A stretch of DNA of 64,000 bases from Shimia sp040370365 (lineage in GTDB: Bacteria; Pseudomonadota; Alphaproteobacteria; Rhodobacterales; Rhodobacteraceae), in NCBI RefSeq assembly GCF_040370365.1, contig NZ_BAABWQ010000002.1, positions 558,001 through 622,000 on the forward strand. The letters run 5' to 3'. Under the pieces are notes generated by a model that saw only the letters and a program-made list of their open reading frames with translations, searched no databases and was not told the DNA's origin. The translations under genes and the position numbers were made by a program. This document shows, piece after piece, positions 1 through 7,933 of this stretch (positions within the stretch are counted from its first letter, which is position 1; the number at the start of each line of letters is the position of its first letter).

Positions 1-594
1 GAGGCCGCGTTTCATTAACGCTCCGGTCAGCTTGTATTCATACCAACGCAGGCGAGGCGGCTTGGGGTGTTGAGCGGGATCTTGCTGATGACGCACCCAT
101 TCCCGGCTGCCTTTACGGCTCTCGCGGACGAAGGTTTCATCCACCTCTACAATTCCGGTGAGAGGTTCGATGCTCTGAGACAGAGAGCGGAGGATGATCT
201 GCCGCCAACGCCAGACTGTATCCTTACTGATGCTCAACTCTTTGGCCAGCTGACGCACGGAGCTTGGGGTGGGCGAGACAAACATATCCCGGAGCACGCG
301 ATAAAACAGATCGAGTCGTTGAATACGGCTGATCGAACTGTCTGTTCTCTCATTGTAGGTCTTGCGGCATTGGGAGCAACGATATCGTTGCGTTCCGGTT
401 CGCGTGCGCCCCCATTTCTGTTTGTCTGTGGAGCAGCAATGGGGACAGCTGGCGTGTCTTGCCTTTTGGTCGATTGCCCCAAGCGCGGCATTCTGCGCAG
501 TCATATCCTGCACTGACCGGATCAAAGACTCCGCCTGATCGGGTGTGAGACCATGGAGACGTTTCAGCAGGTTTTCGAAGGATTTCTGTTTCAT
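1..594 (-). CDS. IS1595-family transposase, truncated by window edge
   Basis: Open frame of 198 codons from ATG at 594 down to base 1 with no stop. The N-terminus is helical. A zinc ribbon follows at about residues 50-75 (CPHC, then CSQC about 20 residues on). A helix-turn-helix-like stretch comes next (SVRQLAKELSISKDTVWRWR, about 105-125). The conserved start of an ISXO2-like DDE domain (GIVEVDETFVRESRKGS) lies at about 145-161, and its aspartate would be the first catalytic residue. The remaining catalytic residues are beyond the window. Nothing visible suggests decay. A perfect 14-bp inverted repeat overlaps the start codon. Confidence 0.8.
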   Translation of the reverse strand, partial: MKQKSFENLLKRLHGLTPDQAESLIRSVQDMTAQNAALGAIDQKARHASCPHCCSTDKQKWGRTRTGTQRYRCSQCRKTYNERTDSSISRIQRLDLFYRVLRDMFVSPTPSSVRQLAKELSISKDTVWRWRQIILRSLSQSIEPLTGIVEVDETFVRESRKGSREWVRHQQDPAQHPKPPRLRWYEYKLTGALMKRGL

Positions 595-627
595 ATGACC
601 TCTGCATTCAAATTGCAGAGGTCATAT
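593..627 (-). promoter_or_regulatory. Hairpin over the transposase start codon
   Basis: Perfect 14-bp inverted repeat (593-606 and 614-627) with a 7-base loop. The left arm contains the first bases of the transposase ATG. In an mRNA read in from outside the element, the stem would bury the start codon and its ribosome-binding region. That arrangement is known in other IS families as protection against impinging transcription; its role here is inferred. Confidence 0.6.
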
Positions 628-701
628 TGGCCCTTTTCTCAAAATCTGAATCCAACCAACACGCTATGAAGACATTTCGAAAATTTATGCTTAGGCACCC
701 C

Positions 702-963
702 ATCACCCCAGCCTTTGTCCTGAGCCTAAGCGGCGTTCGCAATATCGATTGAAATCACAGTGAGATCGAGACTGGCAGCGGCTCGCAGTATTGGTGACTT
801 GGCCTCAATCGAAGAGTGCGTGTTGACACTCTTTGCCCTCTGCGCGCCATTGACCTTGCGAGCACCCGAGCGTCGTGGTTTGCTTGCTCAAAGCAACTAC
901 ATGCAACCACACACCACGTGACGAGGCCAGGATTTCCTTGGTCTGCCACCCAAGGATCACACC
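702..963. other. Intergenic, no gene seen
   Basis: About 260 bases between the putative IS end and the MFS transporter. No convincing open frame with coding character was found on either strand, and no strong hairpin. It probably carries the promoter of the MFS gene. A possible Shine-Dalgarno (AAGGA) lies about 10 bases before the GTG at 964. Confidence 0.4.
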
Positions 964-2163
964 GTGCCGTTTCTGATCGCTCTAAGAGACCCCCTGTTGA
1001 GGGTTGCCTTTCTTTGCATCCTTTTGATGGGTCCGGCCGTGGCCTCAATTGGGCCATTTCAGTCGGTCATCGGGATCGAACGTCTGGGCATGAGCAATGC
1101 GGCTTATGCGGTGGTTGTGACGCTGGGCGCTTTGTTCAGCGTGGTGGCATCCGTTGTGATTGGCATCGTAATCGATCAGACACAAAGGTACCGCGGCATT
1201 CTGCTTGTGTGCATCACCATCGGCATTGCCGCCGGAGTGATCATGGGAGCCTGGCCCAGCCTGCCCAGCTTTCTTCTGGTTCATCTGCTGCTGTTCCCCG
1301 TCGCGGCCACAACCTTCACCCAGTATTTTACGCTGGCCGCCGTGGCTGCGGACCGCAATCCAGAAATGGACAAAGACGTGGGCTTATCGCTTGTGCGCGC
1401 GGGGTTTGCGGGAACTTTTGCACTTAGCCCACCGCTTTGGGGCATCGCCCTTGCCCGCGGCGTCGACCTCTTAACGGTCTATTGGGTGCTGGCGCTTGTG
1501 AATTGCGCGGTTTTTGCCGTGGTGTATTTGTTGTGGCCCAAGGACGCTCTGTCATCAGAGGACGGTGGTTCCGGTCTAACCTTTCGCGAAGCCCTTCAGG
1601 AGGTCACCGGCCTCACGGTCTTGCTACGCCTTGGCTTGATCACTGCGGTGACCTCCGCCAATGGGCTCTACAATATTTTGCTCGGTCTTCTGGTGGTCAC
1701 CACACTTGGCGGTCAGGAAGCTGACATTGGGTGGTTTGCAGGCGGCATCGCACTTGTCGAACTGCCCGTAATGTTGGGCAGCGCCTTTCTGCTGCGCCGC
1801 TTCTCCCGCGTGCATGTGATTTTCGCAGGCGCATTGATTTATGCCGCCAGCTTATGTGCAATTGGATTTATGCCATCAGTGGAGGCGGCCATGTGGTTGA
1901 TCCTACCGTTTGGCATCGGTGCAGGCATTACCCTCTCGGTGCCCGTGGGCTACATCCAAGGACTGGTCGAACATCGTCCCGGCGCAGGAAGCTCCCTCAT
2001 CTCGCTCTCCCATTTCGGGGGCACCTTGGTTGCCTCTGGCTTGTTTGCGCTTGGCGCTGAATCATTTGGATACTCAGGCGTTGCTGTGATGGGAGCCATC
2101 CTGTCGCTGCTGGCCGCGGTTTTCCTTGTTATGGTGGAGCGAAACCGCCCCCCTGTGCGTTAA
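964..2163 (+). CDS. MFS transporter
   Basis: A 399-residue, strongly hydrophobic protein with about 12 predicted membrane helices in two halves. The halves are separated by a polar loop near residues 195-215 (KDALSSEDGGSG), typical of the major facilitator superfamily. The basic loop after helix 2 (about residues 70-80, DQTQRYRGI) fits the MFS loop 2-3 region. It resembles the sugar-efflux/SetA-like branch, but the substrate cannot be told. The start is GTG; the frame opens shortly upstream and the first helix begins right after it. It stands alone: the IS lies upstream and a convergent glutathione-transferase gene downstream. Confidence 0.8.
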   Translation: MPFLIALRDPLLRVAFLCILLMGPAVASIGPFQSVIGIERLGMSNAAYAVVVTLGALFSVVASVVIGIVIDQTQRYRGILLVCITIGIAAGVIMGAWPSLPSFLLVHLLLFPVAATTFTQYFTLAAVAADRNPEMDKDVGLSLVRAGFAGTFALSPPLWGIALARGVDLLTVYWVLALVNCAVFAVVYLLWPKDALSSEDGGSGLTFREALQEVTGLTVLLRLGLITAVTSANGLYNILLGLLVVTTLGGQEADIGWFAGGIALVELPVMLGSAFLLRRFSRVHVIFAGALIYAASLCAIGFMPSVEAAMWLILPFGIGAGITLSVPVGYIQGLVEHRPGAGSSLISLSHFGGTLVASGLFALGAESFGYSGVAVMGAILSLLAAVFLVMVERNRPPVR

Positions 2164-2165
2164 AC

Positions 2166-2200
2166 AAAAACATCCGAGGCGGGTTTCCCAGCCTCGGATG
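2166..2200 (-). terminator. Rho-independent terminator of the yghU-like gene
   Basis: Perfect 10-bp stem (CATCCGAGGC at 2171-2180, GCCTCGGATG at 2191-2200) followed on the minus strand by TTTTTG. It lies 28 bases past the stop of the leftward gene and just past the stop of the rightward MFS gene, so it may serve both. Confidence 0.8.
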
Positions 2201-2227
2201 ATATGATGGCTCCAAACGAAGGGCTGC

Positions 2228-3097
2228 TTAGCCTTCGGAAGGCTCAAGCTTGTCTTGGGTTTTTGTGTCAAAGTCCTCAGCAGAGTGACGCTCGCGCAGT
2301 TGCCCGGAAGGCTCCCCCCACGCACGGTTCACTTTGCGCCCGCGATCAACGGCTGGACGGCTATCAATCTCTTTGGCCCAACGCAGAACGTTCTTGTAGC
2401 TCTCCACATCAAGAAACTCTGCGGCATCATACAGACGGCCCAGCACCAATGCGCCATACCAAGACCAAATCGCAATATCTGCGATCGTGTATTCTTCGCC
2501 TGAGATGTAGGTGTTTTCTGCCAACTGTCGGTCCAGAACGTCCAACTGACGTTTGGTTTCCATGGAAAAGCGGTTGATGGGATACTCCCATTTTTCCGGA
2601 GCATAGGCATAGAAGTGGCCAAAACCCCCGCCCAAGTAGGGCGCACTGCCCATCTGCCAAAACAGCCAGCTGAGCATTTCCGCCCGATTTTCTTTTGGCC
2701 CCAAAAAGGCGTCAAACTTCTCCGCCAAATGCAAAAGGATCGCGCCGCTTTCGAACACGCGCACCTCGTTGTCACCACTGGAATCCATCAGCGCCGGAAT
2801 TTTGGAGTTGGGGTTCACATCGACAAAGCCGGAACCAAATTGATCGCCTTCGCCAATATTGATCAGGTAAGCGTCATACTCCGCCCCAGTGTGCCCAGCA
2901 GCGAGCAGTTCTTCAAACATCACGGTGACCTTCACGCCATTGGGTGTGGCCAGCGAGTACAACTGAAACGGATGTTCTCCTCGCGCCAAATCCTTGTCGT
3001 GAGTCGCCCCGGCAATTGGACGGTTTATGTTGGCAAACTGCCCGCCGCTTTTGGATTCCCACGCCCAAACTTTCGGTGGAGTATAAGTGTCGGTCAT
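2228..3097 (-). CDS. yghU: Glutathione-dependent disulfide-bond oxidoreductase (YghU-like GST)
   Basis: A 289-residue protein matching the YghU/Nu-class glutathione S-transferase family along its length. The family reduces disulfide bonds using two bound glutathiones in the cytoplasm. Visible marks are the extended N-terminus with FANINRPIAGATHDKDL (about 22-38), the thioredoxin-fold start LYSLATPNGVKVTVMFEEL (about 47-65), the glutathione-binding VNPNSKIPAL and ESGAILLHLAEK, and the GST C-terminal segment EEYTIADIAIWSW (about 200-212). It stands alone, with its own terminator and a small palindrome in its promoter region. Confidence 0.92.
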   Translation of the reverse strand: MTDTYTPPKVWAWESKSGGQFANINRPIAGATHDKDLARGEHPFQLYSLATPNGVKVTVMFEELLAAGHTGAEYDAYLINIGEGDQFGSGFVDVNPNSKIPALMDSSGDNEVRVFESGAILLHLAEKFDAFLGPKENRAEMLSWLFWQMGSAPYLGGGFGHFYAYAPEKWEYPINRFSMETKRQLDVLDRQLAENTYISGEEYTIADIAIWSWYGALVLGRLYDAAEFLDVESYKNVLRWAKEIDSRPAVDRGRKVNRAWGEPSGQLRERHSAEDFDTKTQDKLEPSEG

Positions 3098-3177
3098 GAT
3101 GTGTACCCTGCGTATAAAAGTGTGTTTTTGTTAACTTAAGCCTTCTGCACCGGTTTCAAGGGATATGGCACAAAATG

Positions 3178-3194
3178 GTAGAAAATACTTCTAC
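3178..3194. promoter_or_regulatory. Palindrome in the yghU-deaD intergenic region
   Basis: GTAGAA-AATAC-TTCTAC, a perfect 6-bp inverted repeat with a 5-base spacer, about 80 bases upstream of the yghU-like start. A further GTAGAAGG half lies about 45 bases to the right. It could be an operator for a small winged-helix repressor of the glutathione-transferase gene. No regulator gene is adjacent. Confidence 0.35.
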
Positions 3195-3357
3195 ACAGCC
3201 ATGTGATCTATGAAACCGTAGAAGGCTATACATGGTGGATGAATTGCGTTACACGCTGCGCTTCATGCCACACACGATGATGAGAGCGGTGCAGATTTGA
3301 GGGAGCCCGCCGACGCCGTCAAGCTGGCAGTCCTTCAGATGAAAAGAAGACATCACC

Positions 3358-5451
3358 GTGAAAAATGCACTTCAAGCCGCGCTTGACGCCAAAGGCTATG
3401 ACAAACTGACACCCGTTCAAGAGGCGGTTATGGCCCCCGAGCTCGTAGGAAAAGACCTGCTGGTATCGGCCCAAACTGGCTCCGGGAAAACCTTGGGCTT
3501 TGGTCTGGCCATTTCTACAACATTGCTGGGCGAAGCTGAGGCATTCGAAAACGCTGGTGCGCCTTTGGCGCTGGTGATTGCGCCAACGCGCGAGTTGGCA
3601 CTTCAGGTAAAACGCGAGCTCAGCTGGCTCTATGGCGAGGCTGGGGCACGCGTAGCCTCCTGTGTCGGCGGCATGGACATGCGCGACGAACGCCGTGCTT
3701 TGGCGCGTGGCGCGCACATTGTGGTGGCCACACCAGGTCGCTTGCGCGACCACATCGACCGTGGCTCCATCGACCTTTTGGACATCCGCGCCGTGGTCCT
3801 GGATGAAGCTGATGAAATGCTTGATCTCGGCTTCCGCGAAGAGCTCGAGTTCATTCTCGAGCAGGTCCCAGAAGAGCGCCAGACGCTGCTGTTTTCCGCC
3901 ACAGTTCCAAAACTGATCGCAAACCTTGCTAAGAACTATCAGCGCGATGCAATCCGCGTTGAAACCAAGTCCGAACAAAAGCAACACGCCGACATCACCT
4001 ATCGTGCAATGACTGTGCAGGACCGTGATGGCGAAAATGCAGTCATCAACACGCTGCGGTTTTATGAAGCTCCCAACGCGATTGTTTTTGCCAACACCCG
4101 CGCCATGGTCGCGCGGCTGACAACGCGCCTCTCCAACCGCGGTTTTCAAGTGGTGTCTCTGTCTGGCGAGTTGAGCCAATCTGAACGGACACATGCTTTG
4201 CAGGCAATGCGCGACGGACGCGCGCGCGTGTGTGTCGCCACAGATGTGGCGGCGCGCGGCATCGACCTGCCCAATCTTGATTTGGTCGTGCACGCCGAGT
4301 TGCCGAACAACCACGAAACCTTGTTGCACCGTTCTGGTCGTACCGGGCGCGCGGGACGTAAAGGTGTCTCTGCACTGGTGGTCACCCGTAAGACGCGGAG
4401 CAAAGCTGAGCGATTGCTGCGGTTTGCGAAACTGGATGCGGAATGGTCAGGCGCGCCCTCTGCCGCCGAAGTCAGCCAACAAGACCAAGCCCGCATGTTT
4501 GCCGATCCGGATTGGTCAGCAGACATAACTGAGACGGAAACACCTCTAATTGAATCTTTGCTTGGAACATTTTCGCCCGAGCAGGTCGCAGCGGCCTATC
4601 TGCGGCTTTACAATTCCAAACATTCCGCCCCTGAGGAGATCGCAGCCTCCGATGCAAAGCCAGCCCCGCGCAAAGAGTTTGGTGCAAGCGTTTGGTTCTC
4701 GATCTCCGGCGGCCGTGCGAAGGGTGCTGAACCGCGCCGTTTGCTGCCAATGGTGTGTAAAGCCGGCGATCTGACCAAAGACGACATTGGCGCGATCCGC
4801 ATCAATCAAGACGAAAGCTATATACAAGTACTGGAAACCAGCGTTGCTGGATTCCTTGCAGCTGTTGGCCCGGACATGACCCTGGAAGAGGGCGCGAAGC
4901 TGGCGCAAATGGCGCAGGCACCTGTCTTGGATCGCGCCCCGTCTCGCGGACCACGCGAAGGCGGCGGAAAGAAGCCTTACGAGAAGGGCAATGGCCCACG
5001 CAAAGAGCACCGTGGCAAAGGCAGGTTCGAAAAGGACAACTCCGATCGGCCTTACCGGGATAAGCCCACCGGTGATAAGCGTGATTTTGATAAGCCAAAA
5101 GGTGGAAAATTTAGCGAAAATAGCGCTAAAACTGACGGCAAAACCGGGGGCGGAAAGAAACCCCACGCCAAATCTCGGACAAAGTCCACGCCGCCGACAG
5201 ACTGGAATGACTCGCCAAGCCCTCGGTTCAAAAAACCAAAGGCCACCACAAAGAGTTCCGGCACAAAGCCAGCTGGAAAAGGTGGAGAGGCGTCTCCCAA
5301 ACGCCGGGCGATGGCGGAAGGCGGCTTGAGCGAAGCCAAACCTGCACGCGGACAAAAAGGTCCCCCACCCCCAAAGGGCAAAGCCAACAGCAAAAAGAAT
5401 AAGGCCCGGCGCGCGGCCACGACCCCGCAAAAAGGCAAACCTCGCGGTTAA
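3358..5451 (+). CDS. DEAD-box ATP-dependent RNA helicase with DbpA-type RNA-binding domain
   Basis: A 697-residue helicase for unwinding structured RNA, probably in ribosome assembly or RNA decay. It shows the Q motif (GYDKLTPVQ, about 13-21), Walker A AQTGSGKT (38-45), PTRELA (76-81), DEAD (149-152), SAT (180-182) and the motif VI HRSGRTGRAGRKG in the second RecA domain. A DbpA-like RNA-binding domain follows (about 440-515, FGASVWFSISGG onwards). The last 170 residues are a low-complexity lysine, glycine and proline tail, probably disordered RNA-binding. Start is GTG with AAGAAG upstream. A strong terminator follows. It is DeaD/CsdA-like in layout, but the exact orthologue is uncertain. Confidence 0.92.
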   Translation: MKNALQAALDAKGYDKLTPVQEAVMAPELVGKDLLVSAQTGSGKTLGFGLAISTTLLGEAEAFENAGAPLALVIAPTRELALQVKRELSWLYGEAGARVASCVGGMDMRDERRALARGAHIVVATPGRLRDHIDRGSIDLLDIRAVVLDEADEMLDLGFREELEFILEQVPEERQTLLFSATVPKLIANLAKNYQRDAIRVETKSEQKQHADITYRAMTVQDRDGENAVINTLRFYEAPNAIVFANTRAMVARLTTRLSNRGFQVVSLSGELSQSERTHALQAMRDGRARVCVATDVAARGIDLPNLDLVVHAELPNNHETLLHRSGRTGRAGRKGVSALVVTRKTRSKAERLLRFAKLDAEWSGAPSAAEVSQQDQARMFADPDWSADITETETPLIESLLGTFSPEQVAAAYLRLYNSKHSAPEEIAASDAKPAPRKEFGASVWFSISGGRAKGAEPRRLLPMVCKAGDLTKDDIGAIRINQDESYIQVLETSVAGFLAAVGPDMTLEEGAKLAQMAQAPVLDRAPSRGPREGGGKKPYEKGNGPRKEHRGKGRFEKDNSDRPYRDKPTGDKRDFDKPKGGKFSENSAKTDGKTGGGKKPHAKSRTKSTPPTDWNDSPSPRFKKPKATTKSSGTKPAGKGGEASPKRRAMAEGGLSEAKPARGQKGPPPPKGKANSKKNKARRAATTPQKGKPRG

Positions 5452-5455
5452 CCCC

Positions 5456-5487
5456 AAAATGGCCCATGTCAAACATGGGCCATTTTT
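5456..5487. terminator. Bidirectional rho-independent terminator
   Basis: Thirteen-bp perfect stem (5456-5468 with 5474-5486) around a 5-base loop, ending in a T-run on the plus strand and TTTT on the minus strand. It sits between the convergent helicase and cyclase genes and should end both transcripts. Confidence 0.9.
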
Positions 5488-5510
5488 GTATCTACTGCAC
5501 TTTGTATCTA

Positions 5511-6578
5511 TTACCCGATGGATTCTGATGTCAGCGCCTGAAGCGCGCGGCCATCTGGTCCCGTCAATGTCAGCATCTGCGTGGCATTGGTACGCCCGCG
5601 CAACGTGGTTTCTTCCACCGACAAGAGGCCGATGCCCATTGGCAGGGTGATCCCCAACGCGGTATCTGCATCCAAAATCACCGACAGCTTATGCGCCTTG
5701 CAGGCTTCCTGCATGCGCTTGGCTTTGTTGATTGTGTCGCCGATGTAGACAACCTGCCGTTTTTCCCAACCGCATTCTCCGACCGCCACAGGTCCACCCG
5801 CGATTCCCATACGCAAGGACGGCGCCACACCGTATTTCTTCATATAGTGCGCGTGGCGCAGCGCCACGACTTGGAAAATCTCGTCAATGCACTTGAGCAG
5901 CTGCATGTTTCCATCCGGCCCACGATCTAGCCAGCTCATGATGATCTCATCGCCAACATAGTTATGGATCACGCCCCGGTGTTTTTTGATCGTTGGATCG
6001 ATGTCCAAAAAGAACCCGGTGATCAGCTCCAGCGCCCTTTGGTCTCCAAGTTTTTCGGTGATTGTGGTGGACCCTTCTAAATCGGCCAGCACAAAAATCC
6101 GCCGCTCCTCCGTGGGGCGGGCATAGCGGCCCAACAAGAAATATGTGAGCGTGCGACCACCGATCAGCCGACGCGTTTGCAGCACGATCTGAATGACCAC
6201 CCCAGCCCCAAGCGCAAACAAGAAGTCCGGAAACAGCCCATGTTGGAACCAATTTAGGTACGTTGCACGATCCCAGATCAAAACAAGGTGAGATCCCGCC
6301 AGCGCTACGAACAGAATGAAGCTGGTAATCACCAAGCGCAGGGCCACACCACGGCGAAACTTCAGATTGCGCTGCCAACGGCCAACAGCGCTATTGCCGA
6401 TCCAAACTTCCAGACCAACGGCCACTGTGGCGACAATCATACCGCGCACAGCCCCACGTAAAAGCGACAGCGCTCCCCAGCCCCGGTCCAGGATCTGGTC
6501 CATCATCAGACCGTACAGCGCGCCCACCACCGCTCCTGCGATCAGCACAAAAAGAAATGAGCCAAACGTGCGCGTCAT
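5511..6578 (-). CDS. Membrane class III adenylate/guanylate cyclase
   Basis: A 355-residue protein. Residues 1-135 form several membrane helices, and residues 160-345 form a class III nucleotidyl cyclase catalytic domain. Metal-binding aspartates are seen at D166 (LADLEGST) and D210 (YVGDEI). The transition-state asparagine and arginine are N284 and R288 (GDTINKAKRM). All active-site positions I can place are intact, so it should make a cyclic nucleotide, most likely cAMP. Start ATG at 6578 is preceded by GAGGACC. It is convergent with the helicase. What signal the membrane part senses is not evident. Confidence 0.88.
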   Translation of the reverse strand: MTRTFGSFLFVLIAGAVVGALYGLMMDQILDRGWGALSLLRGAVRGMIVATVAVGLEVWIGNSAVGRWQRNLKFRRGVALRLVITSFILFVALAGSHLVLIWDRATYLNWFQHGLFPDFLFALGAGVVIQIVLQTRRLIGGRTLTYFLLGRYARPTEERRIFVLADLEGSTTITEKLGDQRALELITGFFLDIDPTIKKHRGVIHNYVGDEIIMSWLDRGPDGNMQLLKCIDEIFQVVALRHAHYMKKYGVAPSLRMGIAGGPVAVGECGWEKRQVVYIGDTINKAKRMQEACKAHKLSVILDADTALGITLPMGIGLLSVEETTLRGRTNATQMLTLTGPDGRALQALTSESIG

Positions 6579-6663
6579 TTCGGTCCTCGTCCTTCGTCTT
6601 TTTCCGTGGGAATATCCCCACTGCTATCACGTTCTGGGGCACCGTTTCCGGCGTCCTCCAAAA

Positions 6664-6695
6664 AAGACAAACCCCCGAAGCGAAGCCGCGGGGGT
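6664..6695 (-). terminator. Terminator of rpsU
   Basis: Stem ACCCCCG (6671-6677) with CGGGGGT (6689-6695), followed on the minus strand by a T-rich tail (TTGTCTTTTT). It lies about 37 bases after the rpsU stop. Confidence 0.75.
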
Positions 6696-6731
6696 CGTCA
6701 ATTCTTGTGTCCAAAGCTGGAGAAGATGTGC

Positions 6732-6938
6732 TTAGAGCATACCTTCGCGCTGTGCTTTCTTACGTGCCAGTTTACGGGCACGGCGGATCGCTTCAGCTTT
6801 CTCGCGCGCTTTTTTCTCAGACGGCTTCTCGAAATGTTGCTTGAGCTTCATTTCGCGGAATACGCCTTCACGCTGCAGCTTTTTCTTCAGAGCGCGGAGC
6901 GCCTGATCGACATTGTTGTCACGAACACTAACCTGCAT
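6732..6938 (-). CDS. rpsU: 30S ribosomal protein S21
   Basis: A 68-residue, highly basic protein matching bacterial S21 (MQVSVRDNNVDQALRALKKK at the start, then a lysine/arginine-rich C-terminus ending RARKLARKKAQREG). S21 joins the 30S subunit late and helps mRNA pairing with the anti-Shine-Dalgarno. GGTGG precedes the ATG. It diverges from the COQ9 gene, has its own promoter with a short structured leader, and has its own terminator. Confidence 0.96.
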   Translation of the reverse strand: MQVSVRDNNVDQALRALKKKLQREGVFREMKLKQHFEKPSEKKAREKAEAIRRARKLARKKAQREGML

Positions 6939-6992
6939 GTGGTTTTCACCACCTTTCTAAGTTTGAGTTGCAATGAAATTGCAGGAAGCCGC

Positions 6993-7021
6993 GATATAGC
7001 AACTCGCCCCAGCTTTGTCTA
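6993..7021 (-). promoter_or_regulatory. Predicted sigma-70-type promoter of rpsU
   Basis: On the minus strand, TAGACA (7016-7021) and TATATC (6993-6998) are separated by exactly 17 bases, near the -35/-10 consensus. The resulting leader of about 50 bases contains a hairpin (TGCAAT at 6969-6974 with ATTGCA at 6978-6983). Confidence 0.55.
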
Positions 7022-7060
7022 GTATAGCTCCAACGCCACATCGCGACAGGGAGAAAGCCC

Positions 7061-7756
7061 ATGACGGAGACCCCTAACACAGACATCAAAACACGCCTTT
7101 TGGAGGCCGCAGAGTTTCATGTGCCCTTTGATGGCTGGTCAGAGGCCACATTTTCCGCTGCGATCATCGATTGCGGAATTGACCCAACCGTCGCAAAAGC
7201 GATTTGTCCGCGCGGAGCGGTCGACCTTGCTGTCGCTTATCACAAGCGTGGTGATTCTCAGATGGAAGCGGCTTTGACACCCGCTGCGCTCGCAGACAAA
7301 AAAATCCGGGAAAAGATAACTTTTGCTGTGCGCACGCGGTTAGAGCTTTGCCCGGATCGCGAAATTGTCCGCCGCGGCAGCACTCTGTTCGCGCTCCCGC
7401 AGCACGCCCCCACTGGCGCGCAGTTGATCTGGGGGACATCAGACGCCATCTGGACTGCCATCGGCGACAGCTCTCGTGATTTCAATTGGTACAGCAAACG
7501 CGCCACGCTTTCAGCGGTCTATTCGGCCACTGTGCTTTATTGGCTTGGAGACGACAGCGAGGGCCACGCCGCCACTTGGGCTTTTCTGGACCGTCGCATT
7601 GAAAACGTGATGCAGTTTGAAAAGTCCAAAGCAAAATTCAACAACAGCCCTCTGGGCAAGATGATGTCCGGTCCGCTAAACGCCCTCTCAAAATTCCGTG
7701 CGCCAGACATCCCCAAAGGTATGCCTGGCACTTGGACCCCGCCCCCGCGCAGCTGA
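7061..7756 (+). CDS. COQ9-family ubiquinone biosynthesis protein
   Basis: A 231-residue protein of the COQ9 family. These bind quinone intermediates or lipids and support late ring modification in ubiquinone synthesis. The N-terminal helix-turn-helix-like part (FHVPFDGWSEATFSAAIIDC, about 18-37) resembles the TetR fold from which COQ9 derives. The C-terminal half has the family's WYSKRATLSAVYSATVLYWL stretch. GGGAGAAAG precedes the ATG. It diverges from rpsU across about 120 bases. A quinone oxidoreductase follows in the same direction, which fits a quinone theme. Confidence 0.88.
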   Translation: MTETPNTDIKTRLLEAAEFHVPFDGWSEATFSAAIIDCGIDPTVAKAICPRGAVDLAVAYHKRGDSQMEAALTPAALADKKIREKITFAVRTRLELCPDREIVRRGSTLFALPQHAPTGAQLIWGTSDAIWTAIGDSSRDFNWYSKRATLSAVYSATVLYWLGDDSEGHAATWAFLDRRIENVMQFEKSKAKFNNSPLGKMMSGPLNALSKFRAPDIPKGMPGTWTPPPRS

Positions 7757-7933
7757 CGTATCGCCAGCTTCAGGCCGAAATGTCTCAATATGGGCATAAA
7801 CGTGCCCCTGTCAGGCGCAGCAACGCCCCTTTTGGCTGCGCAGCAGGCGCCGGCGCGATTGAGCGACAAACCCCTGTTCCGCTGGCCGTTTGCTCTGCTA
7901 CAAAGACCCAAATCAGCTACAGGGAAATACAAT

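Larger units (their letters stand above)
1..701 (-). mobile_element. IS1595-like insertion sequence, right part only
   Basis: Contains the 5' part of a transposase read leftwards off the window edge. The outer end is placed at about 701 because the leftward-reading sequence starting there (GGGGTGCCTAAGCATAAA) looks like a terminal repeat and lies about 107 bases upstream of the transposase start. The other end lies outside the window, so neither the terminal repeat nor the target duplication can be confirmed. The family call rests on the transposase layout: a zinc ribbon, then a helix-turn-helix, then the start of a DDE-type domain. Confidence 0.6.
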
